Below, piece by piece: positions 18,431 to 30,923 of a stretch of 44,343 nt of DNA. The translations under genes and the position numbers were made by a program. Each line of letters begins with the position of its first letter. Positions within the stretch are counted from its first letter, which is position 1. The notes below the pieces were generated by a model. It was not told where the DNA came from, searched no databases, and saw nothing but the letters and a program-made list of their open reading frames with translations. The stretch comes from Cymbomonas tetramitiformis (lineage: Eukaryota > Chlorophyta > Pyramimonadophyceae > Pyramimonadales > Pyramimonadaceae): positions 1 through 44,343 of the forward strand of contig LGRX02035206.1 of NCBI GenBank assembly GCA_001247695.2, given 5' to 3'.

Positions 18431-21400
18431 CCGACAGGATGCCATATGCAGTCAGTCGGGGGTCGCGTTCGCTTTTCGTCGTGAGCCACAAATGCGTCAC
18501 GATGGATTCGAGAATCGAAAAATCGATCGTAGGTTGGCCGTGTATTTGGACTGCACGAGCGTTCTTCCTCGTGAAAAACTACCTTTGGTACACACCTTGT
18601 TTGTTTAATTTGAGTATTTTTACGAAAAGATGGAGGAACACTTGGCAACTCCATCTTTTTGGCCACAGGTTTTTGTAAGTTGGCAATGCTATCGTGGCAT
18701 TAGCTCAAATAGAGCGCAAAACTTCGGTTTGGAGATCTCGGTGAAAACCCGAGATGCCATACAGTAGAGGTATGCTTTCTATTTTGTTTTCGCCCTCTTT
18801 GTTTTGACGCAAAGTCCTCTCCTTCCATTTCTTTAGGCTTGGAGTTCTAACCTCTTCGTTGGGGCCTCTTTACTTGCATTGTGTATTTGCTTTATTATTT
18901 GTTTGGCACCCCTTCCTTCTCCTTCCTTTTAAACTTGACTACCTCGACCTCGCTTGGGTTTGGTGTGGATCGATGAGTATGGCAGGAACAAAAATATAGT
19001 GACAGACGTGGTGGCTCGAGAAGACCATGGAGGAATGCGTGGAGGTATGTTATGGAGGAAAAGTATTTGGAGTTTCTATACTCTCTTCTATAGACGGGTA
19101 TGTTTCTTTTTACCAAAGAAGATTCCTTATCAAACCCTGAACTAATTATGTAGGCCCGAACTATTTCTTTAGAGTCTGCAGTATCTGTCCAGGGACTGGA
19201 GTATTTGTTTAGGACCGGAACAATTTCTTAAGGGCCTGAAGGAAACGTTTAGGCACTGAAGAAAACGTGTAGGCCCCGAAAAGAAAAAAAAAAAATCAAG
19301 GCCTAAAAGTTCAGGCCCTGAGCGTTTCATCGTAAGTAGCCCCCCATCTGCCGGATGTACTCCCCTCGGGGAACTCGCATCCCAGCGTCGAAAGCTCGAC
19401 AAGCGCAAGCAGAGCACACTGTTCAGCTTTGGGGTGAAACAAGGCGTTTCCTTAGCTGCAAGCAACATTGGTGCCTGACCCAGCGGTCGGGCTGATTTTG
19501 CGCTCGTGCAGGGGCAGATTTTCGGCTCATATATTGGCCTACTTTGAGCCCACACAGGGGCAGATTGTCAGCCCATATGATGGTCACGGTACTTTAGTTT
19601 GAGCCCATATAGGGGCCGTTTTTCAGCTCGAAATGGTACCTACAAACACAAATCAACAACACAAAATCTATCGCGACACTGCAAAATTCATGCATTCAAC
19701 AAACAAACAAACAAAATTAAAAGAAACAATCAATTTCTCCAGCAAAATGTCAACAAGAAATAGTCATCAAAGTTTAAAGAAATAATTCCCAGAACCCAAA
19801 AAATAAAGTTTTGAAAAGACTTTGGCTTGGCCCAAAAAATCTTCAAAATCAACAGTGTAAGCACGGTATTTCTCATTCGGAAACCATTGTAACATCACCA
19901 TACGGTATAAGCCCTTTGGCAGGCACCTCCGGCCTAAATAGATATATGCACTACGGTAACTATGCATATGGCATGTGATATGCAGCCATGCGTATGTTAC
20001 GTTTTCCCTGCGCAGTAAACTGTCGTATCTCAGTCCTTCCATAGGCAAATATGGGGAGGGATTTATTTCTTGGTTTTTTCTTTGTTGTCGGCGAGTTCAA
20101 CGCGAATCGAATTAATTCGTTGTTTGTTTTTGTAACACGGTCGCATTTTTTGTCAGAAAATTATTTATTTGTCAGATTTGTTTTTTTATTGCACGACAAG
20201 AGCCAAACCACCAATTATCAATTGTTCGTTGTTTTTCGCAGCGAAGGTGCATCTATTCCTCCCTCCAGAAAATGGAAGAAACACACAAGTACACGTTTCT
20301 CCCCATCCTATAAAGCATATAACACATTATATGTGTGTTCCATATTTAAGTTAATATGTTTTTCATACACGTCGATATACATACATTTTCGATCGAACAG
20401 TTTTCATGCAACGGATATTTGACGAATGCCACCACGACATCCTTCCCTCACACAGTCACACTTGATGTCGCTGTCGACATCGCAGCCCAGACACGAAGAC
20501 CGATCTCAGATCGAGATGCCCACATCGCAATAAAATGATAAAGCGAGCGCGAGCGTGAGCGGAGCCCCCGCGACGCGAAGCGGGAGCGACGTTTTTATTT
20601 TATAAGGATGTTCGCACCTTCGGTACGTCGGTTGGGATCGCATGCATGCGAGCAGCGTTTATGATTTAATTAACGACCTTTTCTTGACAATTAATTAATA
20701 TTTACAATAGTCTATGGATACCAGCTGTATTGGATCAAATATAGCTAATGGCATCTTTAATAATGTGTAAGGTACCATACAATATTGCTGTTTACAAGGT
20801 ACATATAACATGTCAATGAGAACGCGACGACTGTCATTGACATGCATGTCTAGATGATGGGGATACGTCGGGTGAGGTACAAATAGTGAGGTACATATAG
20901 CTACAGTTTTCAGATCAGGATTCGCATTCGGAGCCATGGCAAATGCCCAAGGTCATTTGACTGTCAACTCGGCCGGCTAGCAGATTCAGATCGGCTCCTG
21001 ATGACTGTCATTCTTCCAGTCATCACTCTCCAGATCAGAAAACTGTAAGTTACCTTCACCACGCAATCATCCAAAACAATCACAACGTGGTTGATTGGAG
21101 TCGCCCATCGTGCCCCCATCTGCTACCAATGGGAAATATGGACATACCGAAATTTCTCACACAGCAAGCAATATAACACAATGGAAACTACGGTGCACTC
21201 ATCTCCACAATTATCCATATGATATCAAGTTCTAATGCAGCATACCAATCAAAATACCGTAACAGGTAAAGTCTGAAACCACACTAAATCTAGCTACAAA
21301 AGATACGGAAACCCTATGCCAACAATGGCAAAGTTACAAGTAAGCCAATTCATCAAGATCTCACAAGAGGATCCCCATGAACCACCACTTTATGATGACT

Positions 21401-22528
21401 TCACCCTGACCAAAAAAAAGCATAAAAAACACTCTTCAACACACGGAGGGGCGACCTCCACATCGTATCCTAAACCACTGAAACATTCTAAAAAGTCTTT
21501 GAATGTGCATTCATTTTTTTGAGGGCAAAAAAATGCAAGGTTACCGAAGCTGGCAGCACCATCCACATCTGTCAGCATCGGGCTGCTCGTCCACCAAGAA
21601 CTTCGCCTCGACACCCATAAGCTGCTTCATGCCACAGCTGCTCTCATTGAATCAGCAGCAACATAAATATTGTCTGTCTACCATCCTGACTCCGAGGCAT
21701 GCTTCAATCCAGCTGCACCGCCTCCTAAGTCAAGCCAATTTCCGTCTCTGTCCGGTACCGCACGTGTGTTCCTGACACCAAGCCTCAACTGAGTCCAATG
21801 GCTGTGCCATCACAAAACACGATGGCGGCCTCGACACCCAGCAGTTCCTTCGTACCACAGCTAGCGCCGCCTGCAATACCAGTGCCACTTGTTTGTGCCT
21901 ACTCCTCTCAAAAGCCAAGGCTCACGGGGGCCGCCGTGTTCCCGAAGAGTCAATAACTGTCTTTGTCAAATGATGCGCGCCACTTTACTGACATCTGCCC
22001 GTACAAATGGCGGCCTCAGCCAAGCAATACCTCCCACGCAGCAGTACACGCGGAAGGCTTGCAGGGCATAACTTCTCAGAAGCTACGCCCCAACACTGGG
22101 TGTGAGCCTCTCAGCCACGGAGGAACCCATTCGGAACTGCCGTCGCCCTCGCTGTCCAGACGCTCAGGCAGTAAGCCGTGCTCGCCAGAGGTAGGTATGG
22201 GCCACTGATGCGGATTGCCCTGCAGTGTTTCCCCCCAATCCCGTCTGTTTTGTTCACCTTGGCACTTCTCCTCGCACCCTTCGCAATGCACTGTTGTTGC
22301 GGCACACCAACGACTGGCCTCTCCAACAGGCAATCACTGGTGCAACCTCTAATGGCACACTGGATATCCACGCGACTTCCCAACGCCTGCCCTGACTGAC
22401 CTACTCAATTCCGATGCTTCTCCGCACACATCAGTCCACTACACCATAACTGAGAGGCTCAGTGCTCCACCTGTCTACGGGGAGCTTGAGCAAGGTGCAG
22501 GTTCATTCATAGAGGATCAGCGAGCTTT
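18431..22528. other. About 4 kb with no supported gene
   Basis: No open frame here shows a family, a domain or a credible exon chain. Two degenerate direct-repeat tracts are visible. At 19150–19325, units of about 25–30 bp contain AGG(A/C)C(T/C)GAA. At 19490–19625, units of about 50–60 bp contain AGGGGCAG(A)TT…CAGC(C/T)CATAT. A frame at 21316–21522 has a Lys/His-rich patch (TLTKKKHKKHSSTHG) but no other support. Exons of an unrecognised gene could be hidden in the more GC-rich 21.5–22.5 kb part. Confidence 0.4.
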
Positions 22529-25500
22529 TCACACTCGCTTGCTGGGTGGGACAGGGTAAGAGGGGGGCTGGCGAGAGGTCTGAAGCACCTGCTGCTGCAG
22601 TGGTGGCTGCGCGGCCGTGTAAGAAGGCGCACCCAGCGTATCTTCGGGCAGCATCAAACCCCCCTCGACCTCCTCTCCCAGCCCCAAATCCTCTAGCTGG
22701 TGCGACAGCGATGTCAGCACGGCGAGAGTGGACTTATCCATCACCTCCTCCGATTCAGTCAGCGCACTTCCAAGCCCGAGTCGGCTGTCGGGTGCTGGCG
22801 GGTGGAGCGCAGGGGCCTGCCACGGGGATAGATTCTCCATCAAGCCATTCCAGTTGCCATGCGCAGCAGGTTCCAGAGGATGCAGAGCATATTCAGCAGC
22901 TGCTGCAGCTGCCGGCACAGTAGCTGGCATACCTGCACACAGCAAGGCAAGAACATCACGCAACTGTGGGATATCATGCTCCTTGCTCCGGACAAGCTGG
23001 CCCCTCAGCAGAGAGGGCCCTTCGGACCACGCTTCACTCAGATACCCTCCATGAAACACCCTATGTATGCGTGTGACTGCCTGGCCACTTTCGAGGCAAC
23101 GCACTATGCAGGGGATTCCTGTGCTTCACAGAACCATCATCTCCAATGCTTGAAACAAAGCGCAGCGGAGGGCTGTGGGCCGCAGCAGGGAGGCAAGTGC
23201 GCACCATGCTGAGGGTGGGTGACACGGCGGTTGCCTTGGGCCATAGCATGGTAATTCTCCAGTTGCAGCTCATCGGGCACATTGGGCGCGTTCACCACCC
23301 CTTGGATACCCCCTGGGAAGGCGCCTGGAGCGCCGAACCCTTGGGGGTCTGCGCTGACTGCGGTGCCGAGCCCGTGCATCCCTGAAGCCACCGGAAGGGG
23401 CAGAGCTGCAGCCGCATCGGCACCATAGGGCCTGGCCACCGCACTGTTCTGCAGTGCCGGCTGAAGCCCACCGAGCGCAGCCAAGGCCGGGCCTCTTCCG
23501 AGCATAGCCATTTGATCAGCTGCTGTCAGCATTTGCTTGGGTGCTGTGATACTGCCCGAGGCACTGTTCCATGAGCCGTCGCTCCCCGCGGCCAGCCCCT
23601 GTGCTTGGGCTGCCTGGTACAAGCCTGGCTGCGTGGACGGCATCTCGAACACACCGTGCACCCTGGGGAGGCCCATGTGGCCTTGTGCCTGCGCCTGCGC
23701 CGCCACTAACCCAACGGGCTGTCCTACCACTGCCGCTGGAGGCATGCCAGCGCCCAGCATCGAAGGCCCGACGGCCAGTGAGTTTGCGAGGGCTGCGGCT
23801 TGAGACGGATCGAGCAGCCCCTGCAAGCCGGCTGCTGCTGCAACTTGGGGCAGACCGGTGTTCGCAGCGGAGAGTAAGCCGACCGGCGCGCCGTTCCCCT
23901 GTAGAGCTTCGACGCCATTGGCGAGTATGGCAGCAGGCGGCGGCGCAGGTGCGACCATACCACTCGATACGAGGAGCGCTGCCTGGGCTGCAGCAGTTGT
24001 GTTCAGCCCGGAGAGCGCAGCAGCCTGAGGTAGCAACACGCCGTTAGCAGAGAGGTACTGCATCTGTGCAGCGGTTGCCGGGTAGCCTCCTGCCGCCGCT
24101 ACCGATACAGGGATTCGGCCAACCCCGTGCTGCCTCACCACTTGGCCGAGACTTGCAGCTGGGTGCCCAATGCTGGCGATGCCCACGGCCGGCACACCTG
24201 CCGGTTGAGGTAAGCCGAGAGAAGGCTGAGCGTAGCCATGCTGGGCAAGCCCTCCCGGAACCATCCCGATCGCTGCAGCCGCCGTGTTCACGTCCAAGCC
24301 GCCCACACCTGCGTCGGGAAACAGACGTATAAGAGCTGAGATATGCAGAGAAACAATACCCGACATATGAAAGAGCTTTGATATGCAGAGAGAAGCTACC
24401 AGACAACTGCACCAGCTGCGATATGCAGATAGACGATACCAGCCAACTGAGTAAGTCATCATATGCAGAGAGAAGCTACCAGACAGAGGAATGAGCTGTG
24501 ACATGCAGAGTGTAACTACTGGAGCTGGGCCGTTCGGACTTGAAATACCGACAGCTGAGCAAGCTGTGATATGCAGAGCGACGCTACTGGACATCTGTGC
24601 AAGTTGTGATATGCAGAGAGAAACGATCGGGTATCTATGCAACTCGTCGCACGCGGAGGGGGCTTAACCGGACGTCGGCAGGAAACAACAGACCGCTGGG
24701 AGAGTGCAGATAGAGCCCGTGCGCAAGAGGCCTTGCTGCTCACTCAGAACGAACGATGGGCGCAAAGCCAGCGGGAGCGATGAGGTCGCAACAAGTCAAT
24801 TAGAGAGGTTGCACGCGATATCACAGCAGCGGGAAAAAAACGAGTCGAAGTGCCCTTACCGAGATGGTGCCCCGCGAGGGTGGGGTCCAGCAGGTGGGCA
24901 GGGGTCCCGGCCGCTTCCAGTCCTAGGAGCAATCCCCCCGCAGGGGCTGCGACACCCGCTACGGCGGGGACGCCCTGCTGCACCCTTCCTGGACTTCGGC
25001 TGCCTTTGTTGGTTCGTCGGCCTCCGCGACGCCGACCCCCTGTGTCTGGTGCTGGCGTAGCAGCTTCCAGCCCGATCTTGCTGGCGACGGTGGCGCCCTT
25101 TGCAGACGCAGCGCGATTCGTGCCGAGCGCAGCAGCTTGAGGCTGAGCAGACCTTGGTGGCGGTTGGTAAGCGAACTCCACCCCCCTGTGCAAACAGGCA
25201 CGACTGTCTAAGCTTCACCCGGGCTGCGCACAGCGCAACTCTGCCGAGCGACGTGCCTGAGACAAAAACCAAGGAATCGGGATGCCCGTTTCGCGGCGAC
25301 TGCGGTTATTCGGGAAGGCCGTCCACAGATTTAATCCTGAGAACAAAATCAGTCGCATAAAACCTGGCATATACGCGTGCGCCCTTGCAGAATGCAGAAG
25401 GTGTATATTCGGCATACGTTTGCGAAGCGCCAGAGATAGCATAGGCTTTGGTAAGAATCAACGGTAGGTACATAGCAAGAAGCCTGTAGATCGCTAAGGA

Positions 25501-27227
25501 AACACTTACCGAATCCTTTGCTGCCGCTGCACGTACTCGCCCCTGCACTCGCAGCAACAGCACACGAGTTAACCAACCACAAAGGGACAGAGGTAGGGAT
25601 CCGAGCACCTCCAGTCTGCTCCAGTGCCTCCTCACTCCAGTGCCTCCTCCAGTCTGCGGCAGGCAACGGCGAAACAAAATCGTTTCGCGGCGAGTGTAAC
25701 GCGCCTGATGCCTGCTATTCTTCCCGCACAGCTTTCTTGGCTGAGCCTCTGCTGTGGAGGCATAGACAACCCACGACATTTCAACGACACGATGGTCCAG
25801 ATGGCCACATTACCTGCGCTTGCCCTCGCACAGCTCTTTGTAGCGCTCCACGGCGTCCTTGATGAGCCCAGCAGCGTTCGCCACGGCTTTGCGAGGGCCT
25901 TGTAGCCGGAACACCCTCGTTGGACGCGTCACGCGGGCATTGGCACCTTCCGACCAGCTCTGGATACAGGCTCCTGTCTGCTGCATGATCTCGCGTACAG
26001 AGGCCCCGGAGGCGCCGATGACGAAGCCTGCAGCCAGAAGAGTCACCCGCAACTGCGGGGTCGGGGGAAAACTAATCTCAGGCCTCGGTAAACCCAGGCT
26101 CGCTTTCGGAACCCAGAAATACAGCTGATGAACGAAGGACTGCGTCTTTCCGAACCACACTTGGTTCATCAGCGCACGTTGCTAACTAAGCGCGAAGCAG
26201 CAGCTCCGTATGCGCGTGCGGAGATACTCGACTTTGCTCGTACCTGCACGCCCCCTCCAGGAATCTTATGTACACTGAGTACGCCTTGCTCTTCCTCCTC
26301 AGTCCCTTCGCCAGCCTTCCGTGGCCCGCTCGGCCCGCGCCTTGCCGGCTCGGCCGCGGTCTTCTTTACAGTTTCCACTGCTTCGATACCCTCGACTCCG
26401 TCCACTTCTTGCGTAGAGCCAGCACTCGGAGGGGCGGCAGCGTCCACGACGCCCACCTCTTCGTCGGAGTCATCAGCGCCTTCCTCCTCATCAGAAACAG
26501 CCAAAGCCTCCTCTAGCAATTCACGGCTCCTGCAAAATACAGGAAACGAAAAGACTATTAGGGAACGTTCCAGTCTCGAAACCTCGTAAATACTACGGAC
26601 CTCCGAAACCTGGAGACTCCCAGCCGGAAAATCAACTTCTAAGCGACTGACGGAAAAAAGGGTTATTGGAACTCGTCGCAAGACTCAATTGCACACATCT
26701 AGCCCTAACCTCAGCACCGAAGGTAGAGCAAGCTGTTCCGGGAACGCAGAGGTAGAGTACTTGCGGACACTTTAAAGGGACGGTACCAAACACTCGAGGG
26801 ACCGTCCTTCACAGCAACGAGGCTCAGCGTGCCCACTAAGCAGAAAGCAAAACTGCTCGCGGCAAGGCAAGCTCACAAACCTGCCCGCGAGGCTTACGAA
26901 TCAAGTGCCAAGCGAGGCTGATGAGCAGTAAAGTTTGTACGGCCGGACGTGCGTTCTGAGAAGGAGAATCGATGTTGGGTGGGGAAATACAGTGGAGGAA
27001 AAAACATGGTGCCTTCAACAGCGTTTGTGTCAAGGCTGATGACTTCCGCTATGTCTCCGCTATTTTCTATGACCTGCAAGAAAACGCCAAATAGAAGCAG
27101 GTAAGACGAAAAAATGACAGTGCATCTCAGGTAGGTAAAGCGGAACACTGCTCTCGACAGCCCTGTAGCTCACGTTATCTGGTGGTACCACTTGAGTTTC
27201 AGGTGCTTTAGGCGCGAGATCGAAGGC
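22529..27227 (-). CDS. KH-domain RNA-binding protein gene, multi-exon
   Basis: Exons inferred from phase-consistent GT–AG junctions, reading down the minus strand, are 27227–27174, 27073–26898, 26529–26244, 26052–25814, 25185–24860, 24308–23205 and 23076–22529, with stop TGA at 22529–22531. The first two are tentative and the start codon is not located. The KH domain lies in the 26052–25814 exon. Upstream is an acidic segment (SDEEEGADDSDEEVGVVDAA). Downstream is a linker with RRRGGRR and a low-complexity Ala/Gly/Pro/Gln region of about 370 residues, then a C-terminal tail with a short helical part (STLAVLTSLSHQLEDLGLGE). KH proteins bind single-stranded RNA or DNA and commonly act in mRNA processing or stability. 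The overall shape (one KH plus disordered tail) does not let me name an orthologue. Confidence 0.65.
23205..24308 (-). CDS. Low-complexity exon of the KH gene
   Basis: A long Ala/Gly/Pro/Gln/Leu-rich exon starts after TTTCCCGACGCAG (acceptor) with GVGGLDVNTAAAAIGMVPGG and ends at a probable CATG|GTGCGC donor. It contains many short imperfect words such as AAALSGLNTTAAAQAALLV, typical of disordered, prion-like tails of RNA-binding proteins. Open frame also exists through the intron upstream (24309–24640), but that part is made of minisatellite and reads as repetitive ISQL…SLHI peptides, so it is not taken as coding. Confidence 0.6.
24335..24640. repeat. Intronic minisatellite, about 40-bp units
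   Basis: About seven diverged copies carry the core GATATGCAGAGAGAAGCTAC, at roughly 24340, 24379, 24419, 24459, 24500, 24570 and 24608. The array lies inside the inferred 24309–24859 intron of the KH gene. Confidence 0.7.
25814..26052 (-). CDS. KH domain exon
   Basis: The exon begins after GACCCCGCAG (acceptor) and ends at CAG|GTAATG (donor). It encodes LRVTLLAAGFVIGASGASVR, then EIMQQTGACIQSW, then a basic variable loop and a C-terminal helix (AVANAAGLIKDAVERYKELC). The GxxG nucleic-acid-binding loop is GASG, in the position of the usual GKGG. The domain has the type I KH order beta-alpha-(GxxG)-alpha-beta-beta-alpha. The preceding exon (26529–26244) ends with CAG|GTACGA in phase 0 and supplies KIPGGGVQ before the first KH strand. 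Confidence 0.82.
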
Positions 27228-27229
27228 CT

Positions 27230-29718
27230 GCACTACGAGACGCGTATCACCGCCGACCCCGCAACAAGCTTACCCAGAAAAATAACACTTGAAACTGGCG
27301 GTCAACTCGTTCGAGAAGGTGTTAACAACTTTAGATCACGCACCAAGCGAATACCGTTGGGTCACACAGGCAACACGAAAAGTGTCATAAAGGAGTTGAG
27401 CGAACATGAAAACTCGAAATAGGAGCAAAACCATTACGCAAGAAAAAGAGGTGACACCCTCTCCGATTTTCACACGACAAACGTGTACTTCGCAATCAAA
27501 GTGCTTTTGCCCTTCCCTTCTACATACCCAGTATTATATAGATATAAGGGAGTCTATTCCAGCGGTGCACTATTTCTTGTGTGTTGTACGGAGATCCAGT
27601 TTGGAATCTTCTAGAAGCCTTGAGGTTTTTGGTCAGACTGCGGAACGTGGCGGTCCTTGGTGGGAAGGTTCAACAGGAAGGGGGGAAACGCAGTGTACCT
27701 CTGAAAAGTTATTCTCTTCAATGCTGGGATTTTTTGGGAGCGTAAAGTTAGAAGCAGCCATTAGCATCGTACAGGATATCTGGATGTAAGCGGGTATGCG
27801 TGCTGCCTGGCCGAAACCCACGATAAAGTCAAAAGTACTGCACGGGTAAACGAGTGGAGTTGCAGCGAGACTATTGCCAGGAGTTATTTCTAAAATGTAA
27901 CCTATATCTAGGGAAGTTTCCAGAACGTAAGATAGTTTTTTTTCTTTCGAGAGAGCTGAGGATAGAGAGGAGTTTTCGCTGTGGATACGAACAGGGCTGT
28001 TTTCAATCTTACGAGTTAACAGGGCACACACCAAACTCGCTCCTGTTCCGCACCTTTTCAGTAGGTTATTACGTGAGCGTCGTCAGTGCACAGCAAACAT
28101 TTTCGTCATTCTGGAGTATCCAATTTGTTTATCGCCAGGAGCCCCAGTCTGTAACAAGAGCAGCCTAGTGTTTCCCGAAACGCAGACGTTATCTAAAAGT
28201 TGAAAAACATATGTCGTTGCATGGACAACAGTACCACTACTTTCTTGCGAACTTCTAGGCTCCTCTGTGACGCTGAACGTGCTCTGTACAAGATTTTCTG
28301 TAAAACCTGAACTCGACTTTGGTTTGAGGCGAAAAGCCCTCCCCCGCGCCCGCTCCCGTTCGCCTGCCGCTGCCGTGTGATTATTGTGTGACACAGTGTC
28401 ATGTCATGTCATGTCATGTCATGTCATGTCATGTCATGTCATCTTCACTTGTTCAGTTGATCAGTCTCAGTCGGAGTGTCACAGGACACAGGGACAGCTC
28501 CCAGTGTCACTGTATGAGTATTTCACAATCCCACCATCCCAGCGCTGACTTCTTGTGTAAACTGCTTACGATGAGAACCTGTGACTCTTTTTGTTTTGCA
28601 TCGTCGATGTTATCTTATGCCACGTTGCTATATAAGAGGCCGAAGATTTAGTGTTGGCAGAATCTAGCGTGTGTTGAATCTGCTCCGCTGGAGACAGGTG
28701 GCATGACAATCGAGCGGAGCGGAGCGGAGGTCTTGAGCTATTAACCTATTATTGACAGGCGAGGGGGACCGGGGATGCGACCAGCGTCTACAAAATCCGA
28801 CGTGTAAGTGGTAGCCACCACCCAAGGGGTATAAACTAAACCCCTTGCTACCACCAGCCAATCCTTAGCTACCACCAGCCACGCTGCCCCCAGCCCCATA
28901 CTTAAGCCCCATACCTCTATGACGTGCCACATTTCCAGAAATTTCCTCTACTGTACCTCCCCACCCCCAGTCGCGACTCACACGTACAGCTCAGGGCACT
29001 GAGTCAGCAACCCATCTGTGCATCCCCCAGTGCCCCCCTGCATGCACCCACCTCCGCAAAGGGTGGGGGTGGCTATCGTACCTCAATCCACGACCATGGA
29101 TTTCACGGCCACTTGCTCCCATCAGGCCACCGTGATAAATCTCGCTGCTCGTCACTCCCCACTTCCCGTACCCCACTATTTACCAACACGATCCGCGGAT
29201 GATGTGTGTACGCATTCCTACAAGCCCCCAGCCAGCGAACCCCTTGTAAAATCCCTTCATCCATGTACGGTCGACGTGTGGGATGATAATAATAATAAAA
29301 CATTTACGCTATCAAAGGGGACAAAGTCGTCTTGAGAGTGCGGTATCCCTGCAAAGCAGGCTAGTGAAAACACCAGGGGCGACTCCCTCTGCTACAGCGC
29401 GCCCACAAAAAGGGGCTCAGCCCGCCTGTCAGCGGGGTGACATCTAGAGAAAAAGCTAAGTGCTAGTCAAAAAACTCTAGAAGATGGAGAAGCAGCCATG
29501 ACCGGGTGAGTGGAGGGGTGGCTGAATCTGAGTGGTGGGGAGGGAAGTCGAAGAATTCAGGGGGTTTTTGGTGACGTTGAGAAAGGTGGCCTGGGTGGGC
29601 GGGGGACAGAAGGAGGGTGGGGGGAGGGGGGGCTGGCCCTCTCCCTTGGGTCTCTGTTGGGGGCCGGGAGTTTACTCTCCCAGCTCCCAAACTATCCCAT
29701 AATGCAAGTCTTTGAAAT
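27230..29718. other. Interval without a supported gene
   Basis: The 5' exons of the KH gene should lie somewhere above 27227, but I cannot place them. The remainder contains short frames without recognisable features, a microsatellite at 28397–28442 and C-rich or G-rich low-complexity DNA near 29510–29690. Confidence 0.4.
28397..28442. repeat. (GTCAT)n microsatellite
   Basis: About nine uninterrupted pentamers GTCAT. The same pentamer composes part of both arms of the foldback element at 31177–32298. Confidence 0.9.
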
Positions 29719-30702
29719 TTATTGTAAGAGGGTTTGAAGGAAATCATTTGACTGTTGAACGGCTTCTGTTTCTGTCATGGTTTCATTACTTGAGATGTCA
29801 ACTGTATGTGGGTAAGTGTTTAAGGTGGTGGTTGTGTTTAATTGAAACACATCTCGCCTGTTTTTGGTGTGTTGCCTGCAGATTCTTGAAAGTTTTTTGA
29901 GAAGTGGTTTAATCTTTAAACGAGGAACACCTATCGTGTTGAGGACGGTACCAAAAAGAGGGGGGAGGTATCCCATGAGTGTAAGAGCTTTGGGCCATTT
30001 CACGGTGCTCATGAAGGACTTGGAATGTGCATTGGTGATTGTCGTGTCGTAGTGGCCACCATAATAGGACTCGTTATCACTCTGATGATAAGGAGGGTCT
30101 TGAGTGGGCCATGGACAGAGTGAAGAGGGGAGTACTTCGTCTCTTTCGTTCATAACTTCTTTCCAAATATCGGGACTAACTCCTGTGTGTTCTAGTCTCT
30201 TCTTCGTGACCTTAGATTTGGGAAGGACGTTAAGAAGCCATCTGGCAATCTTTTTCTGCGTAGATCTCCAGTCAAAGGCAGGTTGGATGTCACTAGGTGC
30301 ACTGTCTATGGCTATAATGACAGCATCCGAAAAGTCATATTTATAGCACCCACCACCTGGGAGAACGTAGGGATCATCACCCGTCCAATAACCATGTAGG
30401 ATGAATGGGATAGTGTTATGCGGGAATCTGAAAACAAGTTTAAAGCCTTTATCAAACCATCTTTTTTGGCTTTGGGGGGACAGCGGAAGGATCCATGTTC
30501 CTGAAAATCCAGGGACAGTGTTGGCCGCTTTATGGCCCATTTCCAAGGTGGTCATAACCGCCGAAAATTTCCCCTTATCTTTCCCATCGAAAGGGGGGTT
30601 TCCATAAACGATTCTGCCAATGCCTGTTATCGGGTCCACATAGGCATCCCAAGCGAGACCATCAAAGCCGATTTTCCCATGATGGCACAAAGGCCCGAGG
30701 GC
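29719..30702 (-). CDS. NPPF-motif methyltransferase-like protein
   Basis: The frame of about 323 aa carries GRIVYGNPPFDGKDKG near its N terminus. NPPF fits the motif IV active site ([D/N/S]PP[Y/F/W]) of amino-methylating class I methyltransferases, including DNA N6-adenine enzymes and the RNA enzyme PCIF1. Around it are FDGLAWDAYVDP and, further on, GFSGTWILPLSPQSQKRWFD and FRFPHNTIPFILHGYWTGDD, whose strand-rich pattern fits the second half of such a fold. A SAM-binding FxGxG-like motif is not clear, so activity is uncertain. The C-terminal third is basic and Thr/Asn-rich. The frame has no plausible start of its own and is joined to the upstream Cys-rich frame through an A7 run (plus-strand T7 at 30703–30709). 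Confidence 0.5.
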   Translation of the reverse strand, partial: ALGPLCHHGKIGFDGLAWDAYVDPITGIGRIVYGNPPFDGKDKGKFSAVMTTLEMGHKAANTVPGFSGTWILPLSPQSQKRWFDKGFKLVFRFPHNTIPFILHGYWTGDDPYVLPGGGCYKYDFSDAVIIAIDSAPSDIQPAFDWRSTQKKIARWLLNVLPKSKVTKKRLEHTGVSPDIWKEVMNERDEVLPSSLCPWPTQDPPYHQSDNESYYGGHYDTTITNAHSKSFMSTVKWPKALTLMGYLPPLFGTVLNTIGVPRLKIKPLLKKLSRICRQHTKNRRDVFQLNTTTTLNTYPHTVDISSNETMTETEAVQQSNDFLQTLLQ

Positions 30703-30923
30703 TTTTTTTCATTCTTGCGGTGGGTATGCATCTTCTTGTTGGATATACCCCTAAGACTCGGGATATATTCACTCAGTGATGATTTACTCAGAATGTGATA
30801 AAGTTGACCAGTTAACCCGTTATATGGGCATAAACAGTTAGGGTCCTGGTTCGGGTGACAGTCATAAACACTACTACGGGAAGAGTCACAAAAGTAAGCG
30901 GTGTGACAATTCCAGCACACCAC
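30703..30923 (-). CDS. Cys-rich N-terminal ORF upstream of the NPPF frame
   Basis: This frame reads VCWNCHTAYFCDSSRSS followed by YDCHPNQDPNCLCPYNG, giving closely spaced Cys/His pairs that could bind zinc, then a basic stretch (KKMHTHRKNEKKP). It reaches the sequence GAA AAA AAG, a slippery A AAA AAG heptamer in the correct phase for a -1 shift. After one such shift the reading enters the NPPF methyltransferase-like frame without a stop. Upstream there is an immediate in-frame TAG that also forms a possible splice acceptor (CACACTAG|GT), so more 5' exons may exist. A one-base homopolymer error is the simplest alternative. Confidence 0.42.

Noticed and set aside
20051..20422. 123-aa plus-strand frame
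   Set aside because: Phe-rich AT-driven translation with no motif; overlaps another frame of equal merit.
24309..24640. N-terminal extension of the low-complexity exon into the minisatellite
   Set aside because: Translation is merely repeats of SLHISQL-type peptide from the 40-bp units, and a good splice acceptor at 24309–24310 separates it from the real exon.
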